From Monomorium pharaonis (Eukaryota; Arthropoda; Insecta; Hymenoptera; Formicidae), in the NCBI RefSeq assembly GCF_013373865.1, contig NC_050468.1:25190774-25254773 (forward strand): a DNA stretch of 64,000 nucleotides. Reading direction: 5' to 3'. Position numbers and translations under genes: made by a program. Below are positions 39,507-51,216 of this stretch, piece by piece; within the stretch, counting starts at the first letter, position 1, and each line of letters starts with the position of its first letter. Under the pieces are notes generated by a model. It did no database searches, was not told the DNA's origin, and saw only the letters and a list, made by a program, of their open reading frames with translations.

Positions 39507-40647
39507 GGAACCACAGTGGACCACAGTGTGGGATGGTGATTTATGTCAGAAAGTGATCGTGCGTTATGATACGGTAGAGATTACGTCTGACATAAGTGAG
39601 GAAAAAAGCGCGAGAAAACATCTTAATTTATCAAAACAAGACAAGGAAAAAATGCAACAACCAACAAAGGAAAAAAAAGAAAATATAGATAAAGAAGCAG
39701 ACCAAGAATTATTGATTATACAAAAAAATGAATCTGTAAAAATGTTGCCACTCGAAGATACTTTGCGAAACGAAGAAAAAAAAGATGTAGATCAAGTATT
39801 GAACGAAGTACGGACCGCGTGTCCATTTTGTTTAAAACACTTCGATAATGAGAAGCTGCTGAAAAGGCATATCGTAGCGAGTCATCAAAAAAGAGCTTAT
39901 AAATGTGACAAGTGCCGCGCGTCCTGTCATACCAAGCAAAATTTGGAAAAGCATCGTGAGAGTCATAGTGATGATTATTTCTTTGAGTGCGACATATGTC
40001 ACTTGAAGTACAAACGTAAGATAACTTTAAAACAACATCACTTGCGAGCGCATAGTGATACCGCTGCTCAGTTTATTTGCGATTCCTGTGGCCAGTCATT
40101 CAAGGTGAAAGTTGATCTTCTTGTACACATCAAAAGGAAGCACAATACTGACATTCATATATGCCGATACTGTGGAAAATCCGTGACAGATCTTCACAGC
40201 CACGAATGGAAGCATAAAAAACGAGCCGAAATGGCCAGTTTAAAATTTTCATGTCATTTATGCATCAAGAAATTTCAGAATCAAACTCGTCTGGACAATC
40301 ATTTGTTATTACATAAACAAGGTTACAAATGCATTGAGTGTAATGTTGTTGTTACTTCAGCAAGACAACTAGAGTACCACAAGAATCGGGTACACAAACC
40401 GGGCACAATTTGTCCGATTTGCAAGAAAGTGTTTGTGTCGAGGGGTAACAAGTTCTATCAACATGTTCTTACGCATGCCGGTATCAGGCCATATAATTGT
40501 GATATCTGCGGTGAAGATTTTACTCAACGATCCAGTCTTTTTCGACATCGTAGAAATCATCCCGGTCCTCTTCCGCCCTATACATCGCAAATTCCCATCG
40601 CCGGTTTAGCCAAAAATGTTTTACAAAAACTCTTGAAACTAGAATAA
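39507..40647 (+). CDS. T7: alternative terminal exon with 9 zinc fingers (one shortened)
   Basis: 379 codons plus stop after gggtgtttcag|G (GG|G = Gly), opening EPQWTTVWDGDLCQKVIVRYD. A Lys/Glu-rich, likely helical linker precedes nine fingers from TACPFCLKHF to YNCDICGEDF. Finger 5 (CRYCGKSVTDLHSHEWKH) has only nine residues between the second Cys and the HxxxH pair instead of twelve. T8 has the same shortening, so it is not a random defect. Fingers are separated by unusual linkers, not TGEKP, apart from HAGIRPY before the last. The tail is PGPLPPYTSQIPIAGLAKN. The stop TAA is at 40,645. AATAAA lies at 41,300. Confidence 0.91.
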
Positions 40648-42286
40648 CTGCTTTATTTAGAAGATATAATAATACGTTATCTATACAAAAGATGTTCTTG
40701 GTCAAATTTTGCAAAAAATACATTGCTGAAATGCTATAAAGATATTAATTTGTTTTATTCTGATACATTTTTATATTCTTGCAATAATGTATTTTTATGC
40801 CTGTATGTGTACATACTTATACGCGCGCGCGTACACAAAAGTTTTTTTGCTTATGATTTTTTGTATAACAACCGTTTTTCTTTTTAATTTTATTTTAGTT
40901 TTTGAGGATAAAAAGTATTTTATTCTAAAGAGTGTCCTATTATTACATGTAAAAAAAGTCTACTTGAAATCTAATAAGGAATGTGTACAAAATTTACCGT
41001 AAATTTATTATAAATTGCGATATACAATTTAGCAAATTTTTACGATGGTACTTATAAAAAGACTGATTTCTTGCAATAGATTGTGAAGTTATTATTTTTG
41101 ATTAGTTAAATTATCTCGGACATGTATATTTTGTATGTAAGGATCTTGTTTTTTTACGAAGTTTTATAAGTATTAAGTATTAGTATGACCAAATATTTAC
41201 CTAGAATGGCAGAAGTATCATGTGATAATTAAGTATTATTATCACAGGGGTTCGGTTGTTTGTGTACGATTCCGTGTCGCAGTGTGCGAATTAGATGTTA
41301 ATAAAACATTGATAATATATACATATAATGAAACAATGGCTTAATAATCTAATAAGTAATTATTAATATATGATATATCATAAGAAATGTTTCTACCTCA
41401 GTTCAGTGAGCCCGACTTACTCGTATTGCGATTTTTCGTGTGCGACATAGGATCATACATGAACATCCGAGCCCTAGTGATAATAATACTTTATTAATAA
41501 TAAAGTGTATATAAGCAGACATAATTCCATATATAATCCATTGCTTGTAATTAAACAATTGCTGTTAAATAAAACAAATCTTATTTTTGTAAAATTTTAA
41601 ATATAAGTATTAAGTAAATTAATATTATTACGAACATATTAATATTATAAACGAAAAGAAAACATTCTATTAACAGCATTAGATCTAATTGGAAATAATT
41701 TTGTTAATTTAATGACAACGGTAATGAATATTTTTTATTGAGATATGACACGTATTGAAAGACTAATGTATTACATTTTTTCATATGTGTATCGCACAAT
41801 TTAAATGTATAAATTTTATGTATGATTCTTATTGTGTAATAATTGGTTTTATTAATTTTTGTGTTAAAAATTATTTAATATATTTTTTATACTTTTCGAA
41901 GTAACTTACATTATTCTAACATTTGACTGCGATCAAGTTACGTATTACTGAAGTAATATACGAGCATTTATTTCAGATCATCTATTTAGCTGTACAACGA
42001 AACATAAGTGCCTGTACAAATTTTATTATATTGCAATAATATTATAAAAATATTATTGCTAAAATATGCATTATATTTCTAATATTATTTGTACCAAAAA
42101 GTTTTAATAATTGATGAGAAATTGATGGTGACAGCTGGAACATAACAACAGTGAGATTTATCTCTTTGCACGGTGGCTAATGAAGCATCTTTTTGTGGTA
42201 CAATTACTTAGTTACCGTTATTTGAACATATGTTTAAAATACAGTGTTAATACTTTATACGCTGACACCATTTATCCCTGTTTCAG
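40648..42286 (+). other. T7 3' UTR and spacer
   Basis: 1.6 kb of AT-rich sequence with an AATAAA at 41,300, inside an inverted-repeat element at about 41,230-41,492. It ends tatccctgtttcag before T8. Confidence 0.6.
41230..41492. mobile_element. MITE-like inverted-repeat element, about 260 bp
   Basis: The left arm taagtattattatcacaggg continues ttcggttgtttgtgtacgat and cctgtgtcgca-like sequence. The right arm, read in reverse complement, gives aagtattattatcac, aggg-tcgg, atgttcatgtatgat and tatgtcgca. The arms are about 50 bp and clearly diverged, so it is older than the 25,863 element. There is no coding content. T7 poly(A) candidate AATAAA (41,300) lies inside it. Confidence 0.65.
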
Positions 42287-43478
42287 GGAAAAGCCTATCA
42301 TCATCAGGCAGAAAGGAGGACAATACCGAAAAGGATCTCCTCGTTATGTCTCCATTTTGTTGGGCTCGTGGAAATCTGCTCAAAATGAATCTAATTTTAC
42401 AAGTGGAAAATTTAAACCCGTTAGAATACAGTGTCGCAGTGTGCGTAGACCAATTAAAGTCGATTTGACATCAAATTCACAAAATTTCGTAAAAACTGCT
42501 AATGTTTCAATTCAGAAGGTTCAACCTTTGTTCGCGAAAACTTCGCAAGTTTCCGATTTGCCTAGTTTACACAAAGAAACCACTGAAGTAGATGAAGTCA
42601 TGGAAAAGATAAGAAATACATGTCCATTTTGCGAGAAACATTTTGACAATGCGAGAAAAGTTGAGCGTCATGTCAGATACGTGCATCGTAAACCGTATCA
42701 ATGCGACAAGTGTAAAAGAACTTGTTACACATTGGCAGCGCTGGAGGAGCACAAAAGAATACACCGGCCGGACTATTTCTTCGAATGCGAAATCTGCCAT
42801 GTGAAGTACAAAAGTGAAGATGGACTGAAGAGACACAACATTCGCATCCATAGTGATCGCGAGCCGAGATATATTTGTGAGCATTGCGGTCGTAGTTATA
42901 AGTTGAAGATCGACTTGACGCATCATATGAAAAGAACTCACGTGTTGGACATGCAAATCTGCCGTTTCTGCGGCAAGAAGGTCAGGGATGTCAAAGGTCA
43001 CGAGTGGCGGCATCAGAAACGAAATCGCGATATCAAGTATGAGTATCCGTGTCACTTGTGTCGTAAAAAGTTTTGTCACAGAAGTAGACTGGACAACCAT
43101 TTGATGTTGCATAAGAAAGGTTTCAAGTGCGAGGATTGTGGCAAGGAGTACAGTGGCACTCGTGAACTCACGAGCCATAAACGTTTCAAACACGGTCACA
43201 CAAACATTTCTACTTGTATTCTATGCCAGAAATCGTTTCTATCAATTAGCAATTTTTATCAACATGTACTTACCCATGCCAGCATACGGCCATATAAATG
43301 TGACGTCTGCGAGAAGGACTTCACTCAACGCTCCAGCCTGCTAAGGCATAGAAATCATCATCCTGGACCACTACCGCCGTTATTATCGTCGCATCCACAA
43401 ATAGCTGAGCTCGCCAGGAATTACCTTGAAAAGATTCAAAATGAATACATCGGTAATAATTGCTCATTGGATGTGTAA
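42287..43478 (+). CDS. T8: alternative terminal exon with 9 zinc fingers, paralogue of T7
   Basis: 396 codons plus stop after ccctgtttcag|G (GG|G = Gly), opening EKPIIIRQKGGQYRKGSP. A basic N-terminal region without obvious motif precedes nine fingers matching T7 one for one: NTCPFCEKHF, YQCDKCKRTC, FECEICHVKY, YICEHCGRSY, the shortened QICRFCGKKVRDVKGHEWRH, YPCHLCRKKF, FKCEDCGKEY, STCILCQKSF and YKCDVCEKDF. The tail PGPLPPLLSSHPQIAELARN also matches. Linkers upstream of the fingers are unrelated between T7 and T8, so only the finger block is conserved. The stop TAA is at 43,476. AATAAA lies at 44,016. Confidence 0.91.
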
Positions 43479-43675
43479 TTCAACAAAGGACTATACAATG
43501 GTATTTTAATATTAGTTAATAGTTATTAAGAAATTTATAAAACAAAAAAATTATTAAAATATACAATTTACATACATATAAGTTTTTAATTGTACTTTGT
43601 ATGTAGAAAGATTTATTTACATGTCAATTATGCTTTATTTTTTTCTTTCTAAAAAGACGATTGATTTATAAAAAA

Positions 43676-43722
<47 letters not shown>

Positions 43723-43750
43723 CTTATATATTATGTATATATATGTTTAT

Positions 43751-43810
<60 letters not shown>

Positions 43811-43831
43811 CGTGCGTGCGTGCGTGCGTGC

Positions 43832-43891
<60 letters not shown>

Positions 43892-44694
43892 CGTTCTTTT
43901 TCGGAAAATATTTTTTGTTTGGTATATGCTTTTTCATGTACATTAAGTAAAGTATTACTACATCAGAAAGGGAATTACTATAATTATTATATATTTATTT
44001 TTATGTATTGTGCAAAATAAAAGTTTTGCGAAATAGAAAACATTAGAAATATTTAGTGAAAGAATTTCTATTTTTATATTTAATGTATTATCAAATTATT
44101 ATACTTAGTGAAAAAGTATATACAATAATTTAATAAGGAGATGAATTATATATTAAAAGGTGATATTTAATTATTGAAAACGATATTTCTGATGTAAATT
44201 ATAATTTTTATTTAAATAAATTATTACTGTAAAATAAATCATAGAGTTAATTGTATTAATTACATATGTAGCATTATTTTTTTACAAAAAATATGAGTAT
44301 TTCTATATAATCTGTTTAATAAATACTAATAATTTGAACTATGTTGTAATGAGTTTAATGTGAACATTTTATAAGTGTCATATAAAAATATTTGCGATTT
44401 GTATATAATTTATATTTTCTGTTTAAATTTCCATAGATTTTTTGTTATGTAAGCAAACCTTACTTGTATGTTACATTTACTGCAAGTATTATATTTTTAG
44501 ATAAATCTTGAAAATAATTTTTTTATAATTTAAAAAAGCTATAATCATAAAATACTTTTTTATATGAAAGTTTCTCTATATATTTTATACATACTAATTT
44601 ATATTTAAGTAATTATTATAATAATTGAGATTTTTTAAATACAGCGATATATTAAATTCTATTTTCGTTTACTTGAAATTCATCCATATTGCAG
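43479..44694 (+). other. T8 3' UTR and spacer with microsatellites
   Basis: 1.2 kb of AT-rich DNA with (AT)n at 43,679-43,722, a long (GT)n at 43,753-43,890 and AATAAA at 44,016-44,021. It ends atattgcag, a candidate acceptor of the relic psi-B. Confidence 0.6.
43679..43890. repeat. (AT)n and (GT)n/(GTGC)n microsatellites
   Basis: About 43 bases of AT repeats, a short spacer, then about 137 bases of GT with an inner GC/GTGC block. The same GT-GTGC-GT design occurs at 23,265-23,391. Confidence 0.95.
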
Positions 44695-45430
44695 GGCTGA
44701 ACGGGTTATTGTGTGAAACAATTTTATATACCAAGAATTTATGCATTATTTTACAAAACGAGTCCAAAATGAGAAGGTTTAAAGTTTTAAAAGCGCGCGC
44801 GCGCGGTGTGTGTATGTGTATGTGCGTGTGCGTGTGTATATACACAAATTCGCGTTTAACGTGTTACAAAATTCATCACAAATCAAATCGGACTTGGAAG
44901 TCCTTTTAAAGAATTTGTGGAAAAGCAAGAATTAAACTAGAAGTTTATGCATGAAAATCGACACATCAAATAGATATGTATGTGTATGTATTTGATGGAT
45001 AGATTTTAGGAATATTTGAGCTTATGATTAATAAAATTTACTTGCGTAGTTTAGTGAAGCAAAATTCACGATTGTAATAAAGAAATTTGAAATCTGACAT
45101 TTTCTCTTATGCATGCAATTGATTAGTAGATTTATCGTCTCTATTCTTCAAAATACTTTTGAAATTTTCCGAGAGGATATACAAAAATACAAAATGTATT
45201 TATTGTTAGAAGCTTGTAATGAAGACCGAATTGGACGATTATCTGCTAGTCGCCAGGATTGAAAGTATTAAATAAATATTAAAAATGTAAAGATTTGGTA
45301 AATCGTTGTAAACGAATTATAACATAGATATAGAATATGCAAAATGACTTTATCTATCCTCGCATTGTGATATTTGTGATGTGAATTTTACACGATTTGT
45401 AATTTTGTTTTTTTCTATTTTAGAACTGAA
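44695..45430 (+). pseudogene. psi-B: probable heavily decayed zinc-finger exon
   Basis: After ccatattgcag|G the Gly-phase frame reads AERVIV then stops. At about 45,373-45,408 the sequence reads CDICDVNFTRFV, aligned with the last finger of T7 (CDICGEDFTQRS) over about 60 bases including its upstream linker. Everything between is too degraded to align. A GCGC run and a GTGTAT repeat occur at 44,792-44,840. It lies between T8 and T9, where a third member of the T7/T8 pair would be expected. Chance cannot be excluded. Confidence 0.45.
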
Positions 45431-46269
45431 TTTCTTGCACGGCTCTTTTTTCTTTTTAAAAATGAAAGGGAAAAAAAAGAAAAAACACCGTGAAAAAAAT
45501 TTTGGGGTGTGGAAAAACAATAAGCTTTATATTTTACGAGGCATTAAAAGGATCAATCCTGGATTTTTACTGCATTATCATCAATTTTAAAAACAGTTCA
45601 GAATGTTTTACAATTTTTTAGCTTAATTTTTTAAATTATTGATGTAGGAATACAAAGATGCAAGCTGTTGTGTTTCTGATTTTATTTAATCTTAATAATA
45701 TTTTTAAAGATATCAAAAAAGTTAATTAAGTAATACTTATAGTGAGATTAATTTTGAAAAATTTTCAATGATTTTTATTTATTTAATATTAAGGCTGTCG
45801 TACATAGTTCAATAATTTTTTAATTGCAAAATAAAATCAATAATATATACTTAGTTTTAATTGTACAGAAAACATTTTTTTAGAAATTGCGTTTTGTATG
45901 TAATAAACTTTAAATAAATAAAAAATATAAAGTAAATATATATTATATTTTTTATAGTTATTTATGTATTAATATATTAAATTCAAACATTTACGTGTTT
46001 TGTAACTTACAATACAATAACTTGGTTTGTTAATCTAAGATCAGTTCATTATTACAAATAGATGTTAAAATCATTAGAATGAATAATATTTGCCTAAAAA
46101 AATATTTATAAACAGTGGAGAAATATTATTTTTGTGAAATTCAACCATGTTTCTTCTTTATCAAAACTTTTAGCTGAAGTTGCACTTAATGCATGCTTGC
46201 GTGCAATCAGCACGACCATATTTTTATTAACAAATAAAAATCGACTGACAATTTTTATAATTTTTTTAG
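45431..46269 (+). other. Spacer before T9
   Basis: 0.84 kb, very AT-rich, with nothing recognised apart from the acceptor ataattttttttag used by T9. Confidence 0.6.
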
Positions 46270-47458
46270 GTGCAATCAGCTAGATCCACTCTCGCCAACT
46301 TTTCTGATAGTAAAACTGGAAGACGATTATTTTCGCATCCCAAAGTCATTGAGCGTGTTTATGATGAAAGAACCACCACCCACCGAGGAAAATAGTTCCA
46401 ACGCTGAATCGAAAGATGAAGAAATAAAAAAACAGAAGAATAATCGTGTTGAGAAGAATCAATGTCGCATTGAGACCAGGAAGAAAAATAAAACCGTTAT
46501 CGACAATTTAGATGATTTGGACGATTTGGATGACACTCCTTTGGATTTCAGGAAACGGCGCAAAGATGAACTTTCGAAAACACGATCCGGCAAGTTTGTA
46601 GCTAGTCCAAAGAAGAAGTCGCATATCTGTGAAATTTGTTACATCACGTTCGATCGCAAAAGCAAGCTCACTAGTCACATGTTCAAACATAGCAACTCAC
46701 GGCCGCACAAGTGCACGATTTGTTCCAAGGGCTTCAAGACTGGTGCATATCTTTCTAGGCATATGGAAATCCACGATGAGCCAGCACAGCTTCACGCGTG
46801 CACTCTATGCGACTTCAAGGCGCGTACAAAGCCGTATCTGAAAATACATTATATTCGCAAGCACACGGAAGATTATAATTATAGTTGCGAGCAGTGTGGA
46901 AAAATGTTCAAGGTGCAGTCTGATTACACGACACACATGAAGGACCACGACACGGAGTCCTGCGTTTGCGATATATGCGGCACATCTTATCCCAGCAAGA
47001 GCTCCTTGTACTTTCATAAGCATTATAAGCATAAGACGAAAGTTAAGGAGTTTGAATGCCAGATTTGCAGAAAACGCTTCAAGACTCAAAAGAATCTCGA
47101 CAGTCACGCTGAACTGCACAAAATGAAATACGTCTGTGAGCAGTGTGGTATGGAGTTCAAATTCAAATATGGTCTCACGAAGCACCTTAGGACGCATTCA
47201 GGTGAAAAGTCGTACCTCTGCGCAATATGTGGTAAGACTTTCGGTTGCCTCAGTTCGCAAAAGATCCATCTGTTGACTCATGTTGGCGAGCGACCTTATA
47301 TCTGTGACATCTGCGGCCAGAGCTTTACCCAACGATCACCAATGATGTTGCACCGGAAGAAGCATCCTGGCGTACATCCACCGCCACCACCCATTAAAAT
47401 TACGAATCTTCTGCACGGCGTGCAAGACAAAATTGTTGTGAATAAAAGTGCCAAGTGA
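46270..47458 (+). CDS. T9: alternative terminal exon with 9 C2H2 fingers
   Basis: 395 codons plus stop after tttttttag|G (GG|G = Gly), opening CNQLDPLSPTFLIVKLEDDYF with VKLE as a SUMO-type motif. The first in-frame ATG is 31 codons after the acceptor, which argues for a spliced exon. A charged linker (EEIKKQKNNRVEKNQ, DDLDDLDDTPLDF) leads to nine fingers from HICEICYITF to YICDICGQSF. The last linkers are HSGEKSY and HVGERPY. The tail PGVHPPPPPIKITNLLHG links it to the PG-x-x-PP tails of T7, T8 and T10-T12. The stop TGA is at 47,456, with AATAAA only about 25 bases later (47,483), giving a very short 3' UTR. Confidence 0.91.
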
Positions 47459-48826
47459 CTCACAAGTACTACATATACAACAAATAAACGTGTAAAAATG
47501 AAGAGAATGAACATGATTGGGATAGCTTTTGTATCTTTCTAATATAAATAATCTAAAAGCGCTTTATGTGCAAATGTGATTTTTGAATATTATCTCAGTG
47601 GTGGTACATTTGTCATGTAACGCAACTTGGGCAATCTCGACTACATCAAAAGCGATACTGGAACAACATATATTATTATATTGTGATGTGTAGATTTTAA
47701 AATTGGAGGATTCTTTTCTCAAATGTATATGGTCCTATGTCGGTATGTCGATTTTACATTCAAATTCATTAGAATATTTATTCGAGATCAAATTATGAAT
47801 TAATGCTATATTATAATTGATTATTTACAATTGAATATTAAAATTCTGCAATTATTTATTTACCTTTTTTAATATAAATATTTAAATATTTGAGATTGTC
47901 ATTATTTTATGAAGTTATAAAATTATTGCTATTTTAGTTTTTTGAAATTTTAAATACCGGTATTATGATTTACAATAATCTATGGCAATGTAAATAGTGT
48001 TCAAGAAGTGATATTTATATTAATCTAACATTAGATATATTTATTAGCAATGCTTTGCTTTATCTTGAATCCGTTTACTGTATAATACATTTTATTTTTA
48101 TATTGAAGTCTTCCAATCTTACTTGTATATTAGAATTTTATGAAAAATATATCATTATTTTTGTAATGTCAAATTTATTATTTTATGAAGTATGGCAGCA
48201 TTTATTGTAATATCTTGTAAACTTTGAGTTTGAAATTTCAGATAAGGATATAATGTTTTTGTTACCGATATTTTATGCAATAACAATTTTGATTTTTGTC
48301 CATTACACGAAAGATAATATATATCTTATTTAATGAATAATTGTCATGTGATTCAAATTTTTATTGGGAATATTTTCTTTTATTCAGTTTTTTTTAAATA
48401 GAATATTGTTTTGAAGAAATTTATTTAAAGTATTTTGAAAATAATTCTTACTAGTATTTTGAGATAGTAATTTTCTGTTATCGAATGGGACAATGCAATG
48501 TACAGTATAAAATTTATGTAAGATACTAAATAAATACATAATTGTATTTATTATGTTTTAATAATAAATAAAATCACATTTTTTACGATTACAAAGCATT
48601 GACAAATTCTTCTCTTAAAAAAGCATTTTAAATATAACATGAAAAATATAAAGTAACAGTACAATAAAATACAATATCATATTAATCAATTAAAAGTCTC
48701 ATTTTCAACAAAAAAATAGAAAACAATTTTTTTGAAGAATGCTTTTTAAAAATATTTGAAAACAATTGCTATAAAAATATTCTATTCTTTCTAAACAAGT
48801 TACATAGATGTAATATTAGCATAATT

Positions 48827-48868
48827 CCATATTAGCATAATTCAATAGATTGAATTATGCTAATATGG
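48827..48868. repeat. Perfect palindrome with 20-bp arms
   Basis: ccatattagcataattcaat, two spacer bases, then its exact reverse complement. A shorter partial copy (aatattagcataattcc) directly precedes it. It could extrude a hairpin or be the remnant ends of a small transposon. Confidence 0.9.
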
Positions 48869-48980
48869 AAATCTTTTTCTAAGAAAAAGACTATAAATGC
48901 ACATTTTACTATGGAGTTAATATCCTTCGTGAATATTTTATTTATAATAATAGTATATTAGTGTAAGACTTTAAAAGAAC

Positions 48981-48985
<5 letters not shown>

Positions 48986-49012
<27 letters not shown>

Positions 49013-49045
49013 GATAGATAGATAGATAGATAGATATATAGATAT
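48986..49045. repeat. (TA)n(GATA)n microsatellite
   Basis: A TA run followed by about seven gata units, then more AT repeats. Confidence 0.9.
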
Positions 49046-49422
49046 ATTAGTACAAGAGACAAATATTGTGATACACATTTTTTACAGTAAAACTGTGAAA
49101 TAATGTGAATACAATGTACATTTTCTATTTTATAATAAGAATTTAAATAATAAGGATTAAGTATGCAATATAAAAATTATAAGGATAATTATATGAATTG
49201 AAACAATAATCATAAAAAGTACATATTCTTTAAAATAACAATTTGCAGTTAAATCTATAAATATAATAAATATTGTGTATTATGTTTTATAATATTATTT
49301 AATGAATATATAATATTTAATAACATATAAAGATATTTTTTACAGTTATGAACAACATGTATATGTGTATGTATATATACATATATGTTTTGCGCCAAAT
49401 TAACTTTTTTTTTTACTTTTAG

Positions 49423-50178
49423 GTCTGTGCTACGTGATCTTCTTGAACAGAATTTCCTTGTAGTTCAAAGCAACTATCATCTTTTTGATGCAACAGCTTT
49501 ATGAATTGCCAAAAATGAAGATAAAAGTGAGATTGCAAAAGTAAAATTATGGTTTTTTGCCAAAAATTGGATTTAATATCTTTTTAACAATATTTTGGAA
49601 ATGCGTAATTTTTTGCGTTTTAAAAGATGCTTTTAAAAGTGTATAAAGAAATTAAAAAAAAAAAACAATTGTTATAAACAATATTTTATATATTGAATTA
49701 GCTATTATAATTATTATATTATATTATTCTAATATAAGAGAATCTTTTTTTAAAATAATTACAAGATAGGTATAACGGGCTTAATATACTTCATGAAAGT
49801 ATTATATACAACAATCAGTTTAAGATTTTAGGAGAATATATATAAACATCATATTCAGATATTAGCACAAAACTTATAGCACGTTTAACCAGTAAAGAAA
49901 AACAATGTGGAATAATGGCTGATGTGATATAATGTATTTCTATTTTTCTATTTTATATACGTTTACGTAACAACGATTACTTAAATATAATACAATGAAA
50001 ATTTTGAAGATACTCATAGTATAAAGAGAACATATTCTTTAATAACAATATGAAGTTAAACCTTTAAAGATAAATAATATTTAATGAAATGTATATATTT
50101 TTTTACAATTATGCAACATGTACCTGTGTATACAAATACATGTTTTGTGTCAAACTAACTTATTTTTTTTACTTTTAG
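49423..50178 (+). pseudogene. psi-C: dead terminal exon, 5' part only
   Basis: After the acceptor ttacttttag|G the Gly-phase frame reads SVLRDLLEQNFLVVQ and then NYHLFDATAL with a stop at about 49,501-49,503. No finger is seen. The segment around the acceptor (from about 49,350) repeats in psi-D 756 bases later: cgtgatcttcttgaacagaa here matches cgtgattctcttgaacaaaa there. It is a tandem duplicate of a tail-exon start that lost its finger block, or never had it. Confidence 0.65.
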
Positions 50179-51216
50179 GTACCACGTGATTCTCTTGAAC
50201 AAAATTTCCTTGTGGTTGAAAAAAATCGCCACTTACATCTTATGCTGATTCTTATAAATTTATAAAAAATGAAGATAAAAGTAAGATGATAGAAACATCA
50301 CATCGAAAGTACAAGTGGAGTTTACTGACGAACTTGTGAAGAAGTCTCAGGAAATATATAAAGAAAAAAAAATGTATTGAATTTATAACATCAAAAATTT
50401 ATATGAAAAATTGAGGCAAACATTTTATTGTAGATTGCGATTTGAAATCAACAAAAGTTTTGAGTTTTAAATCCCATCAAATAAAACAGCATCCTAACAT
50501 TTGCGTCTACACGTCAATTCTGTTTTGTATTATTATAAATAACGCAGTAATTCTGAAATATGGAATTCCATACTGGTATAATTTGTGATGTGTGTGGTCA
50601 GATGTGTCAAGATGATTACCAACACAAGTGTAAACATCAGAACGACAAAAATTCTATTTATAAGAAGTTATAAAAAGCATACGGCAAGAAAGATATTTAA
50701 GCCCAAAAAACTTGATTTACAAGAATACAATAATGGGAATTTAATACAGTTGAATAACGAAAAATCTACGACGATAAAGATACGTGAGTCTGAATAATTT
50801 GACTTATAAGAACACAGTAATGGAAATCTTAATGAGTTAAATGACGAAAAATATGATAATATATGATAATATATGATAATAAAGATATGTAAATCTGGAA
50901 AACTTAATTTACAAAAATATAGTAATGGTAGTTTCAACAAATTAATGAAAAGCATACAATAAATGAGTCTGAAAAACTTGATTTACAAGATGATGGAGTC
51001 TCAACGAATTAGACGATGATCGTGACTCGAGTTCATTAAAGAACAAAAAGCTTTTCAAGTGTTTCTAATATAGACGAAGTTTTAGAATGATAAACTTACT
51101 CAACAAACATACAAAACGGTATTTGCGAAATTTTAAGTGCAACGAATGCGATACAGTGTTTAAATATAAAGTTTTTTTTCTCAATCATAAATATAAACAT
51201 AAGAATAAATATTAAT
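50179..51216 (+). pseudogene. psi-D: dead zinc-finger terminal exon
   Basis: The acceptor (acttttag|G) is kept, but the Gly-phase frame stops after 20 codons (YHVILLNKISLWLKK...). Downstream, disjoint finger remains are visible: IICDVCGQMCQDDYQHKCKH (about 50,581-50,640), a repeated acidic linker (50,697-51,010; separate entry) and FKCNECDTVFKYKVFFLNHKYKH (about 51,132-51,206). Frames are broken by stops and shifts. The start is shared with psi-C. The length and layout (linker, then finger) fit a former member of the T array. Confidence 0.75.
50697..51010 (+). repeat. Coding-type minisatellite, about 90-bp unit, 3-4 copies
   Basis: Copies begin near 50,703, 50,797, 50,889 and 50,967 with the pattern gagtctgaaaaacttgattt, acaa-aata, agtaatggnaat and aatgaaaaat. 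The first reads KKLDLQEYNNGNLIQLNNEK and continues STTIKIRESE. Later copies are shorter, shifted or truncated. The unit suggests that the linker of the ancestral psi-D exon was itself repetitive. A short inner repeat (atatgataat, three times) lies at about 50,850-50,880. Confidence 0.7.

Larger units (their letters stand above)
47459..49422 (+). other. T9 3' UTR and spacer
   Basis: 2 kb of AT-rich DNA. AATAAA at 47,483. A 42-bp near-perfect palindrome lies at 48,827-48,868 and a (TA)n(GATA)n run at about 48,986-49,045. It ends ttttttttttacttttag, the acceptor of psi-C. Confidence 0.6.

Noticed and set aside
42567..43199. 210-codon minus-strand frame
   Set aside because: Antisense shadow of the T8 finger block; regular Cys/His spacing on the + strand keeps the opposite frame open.
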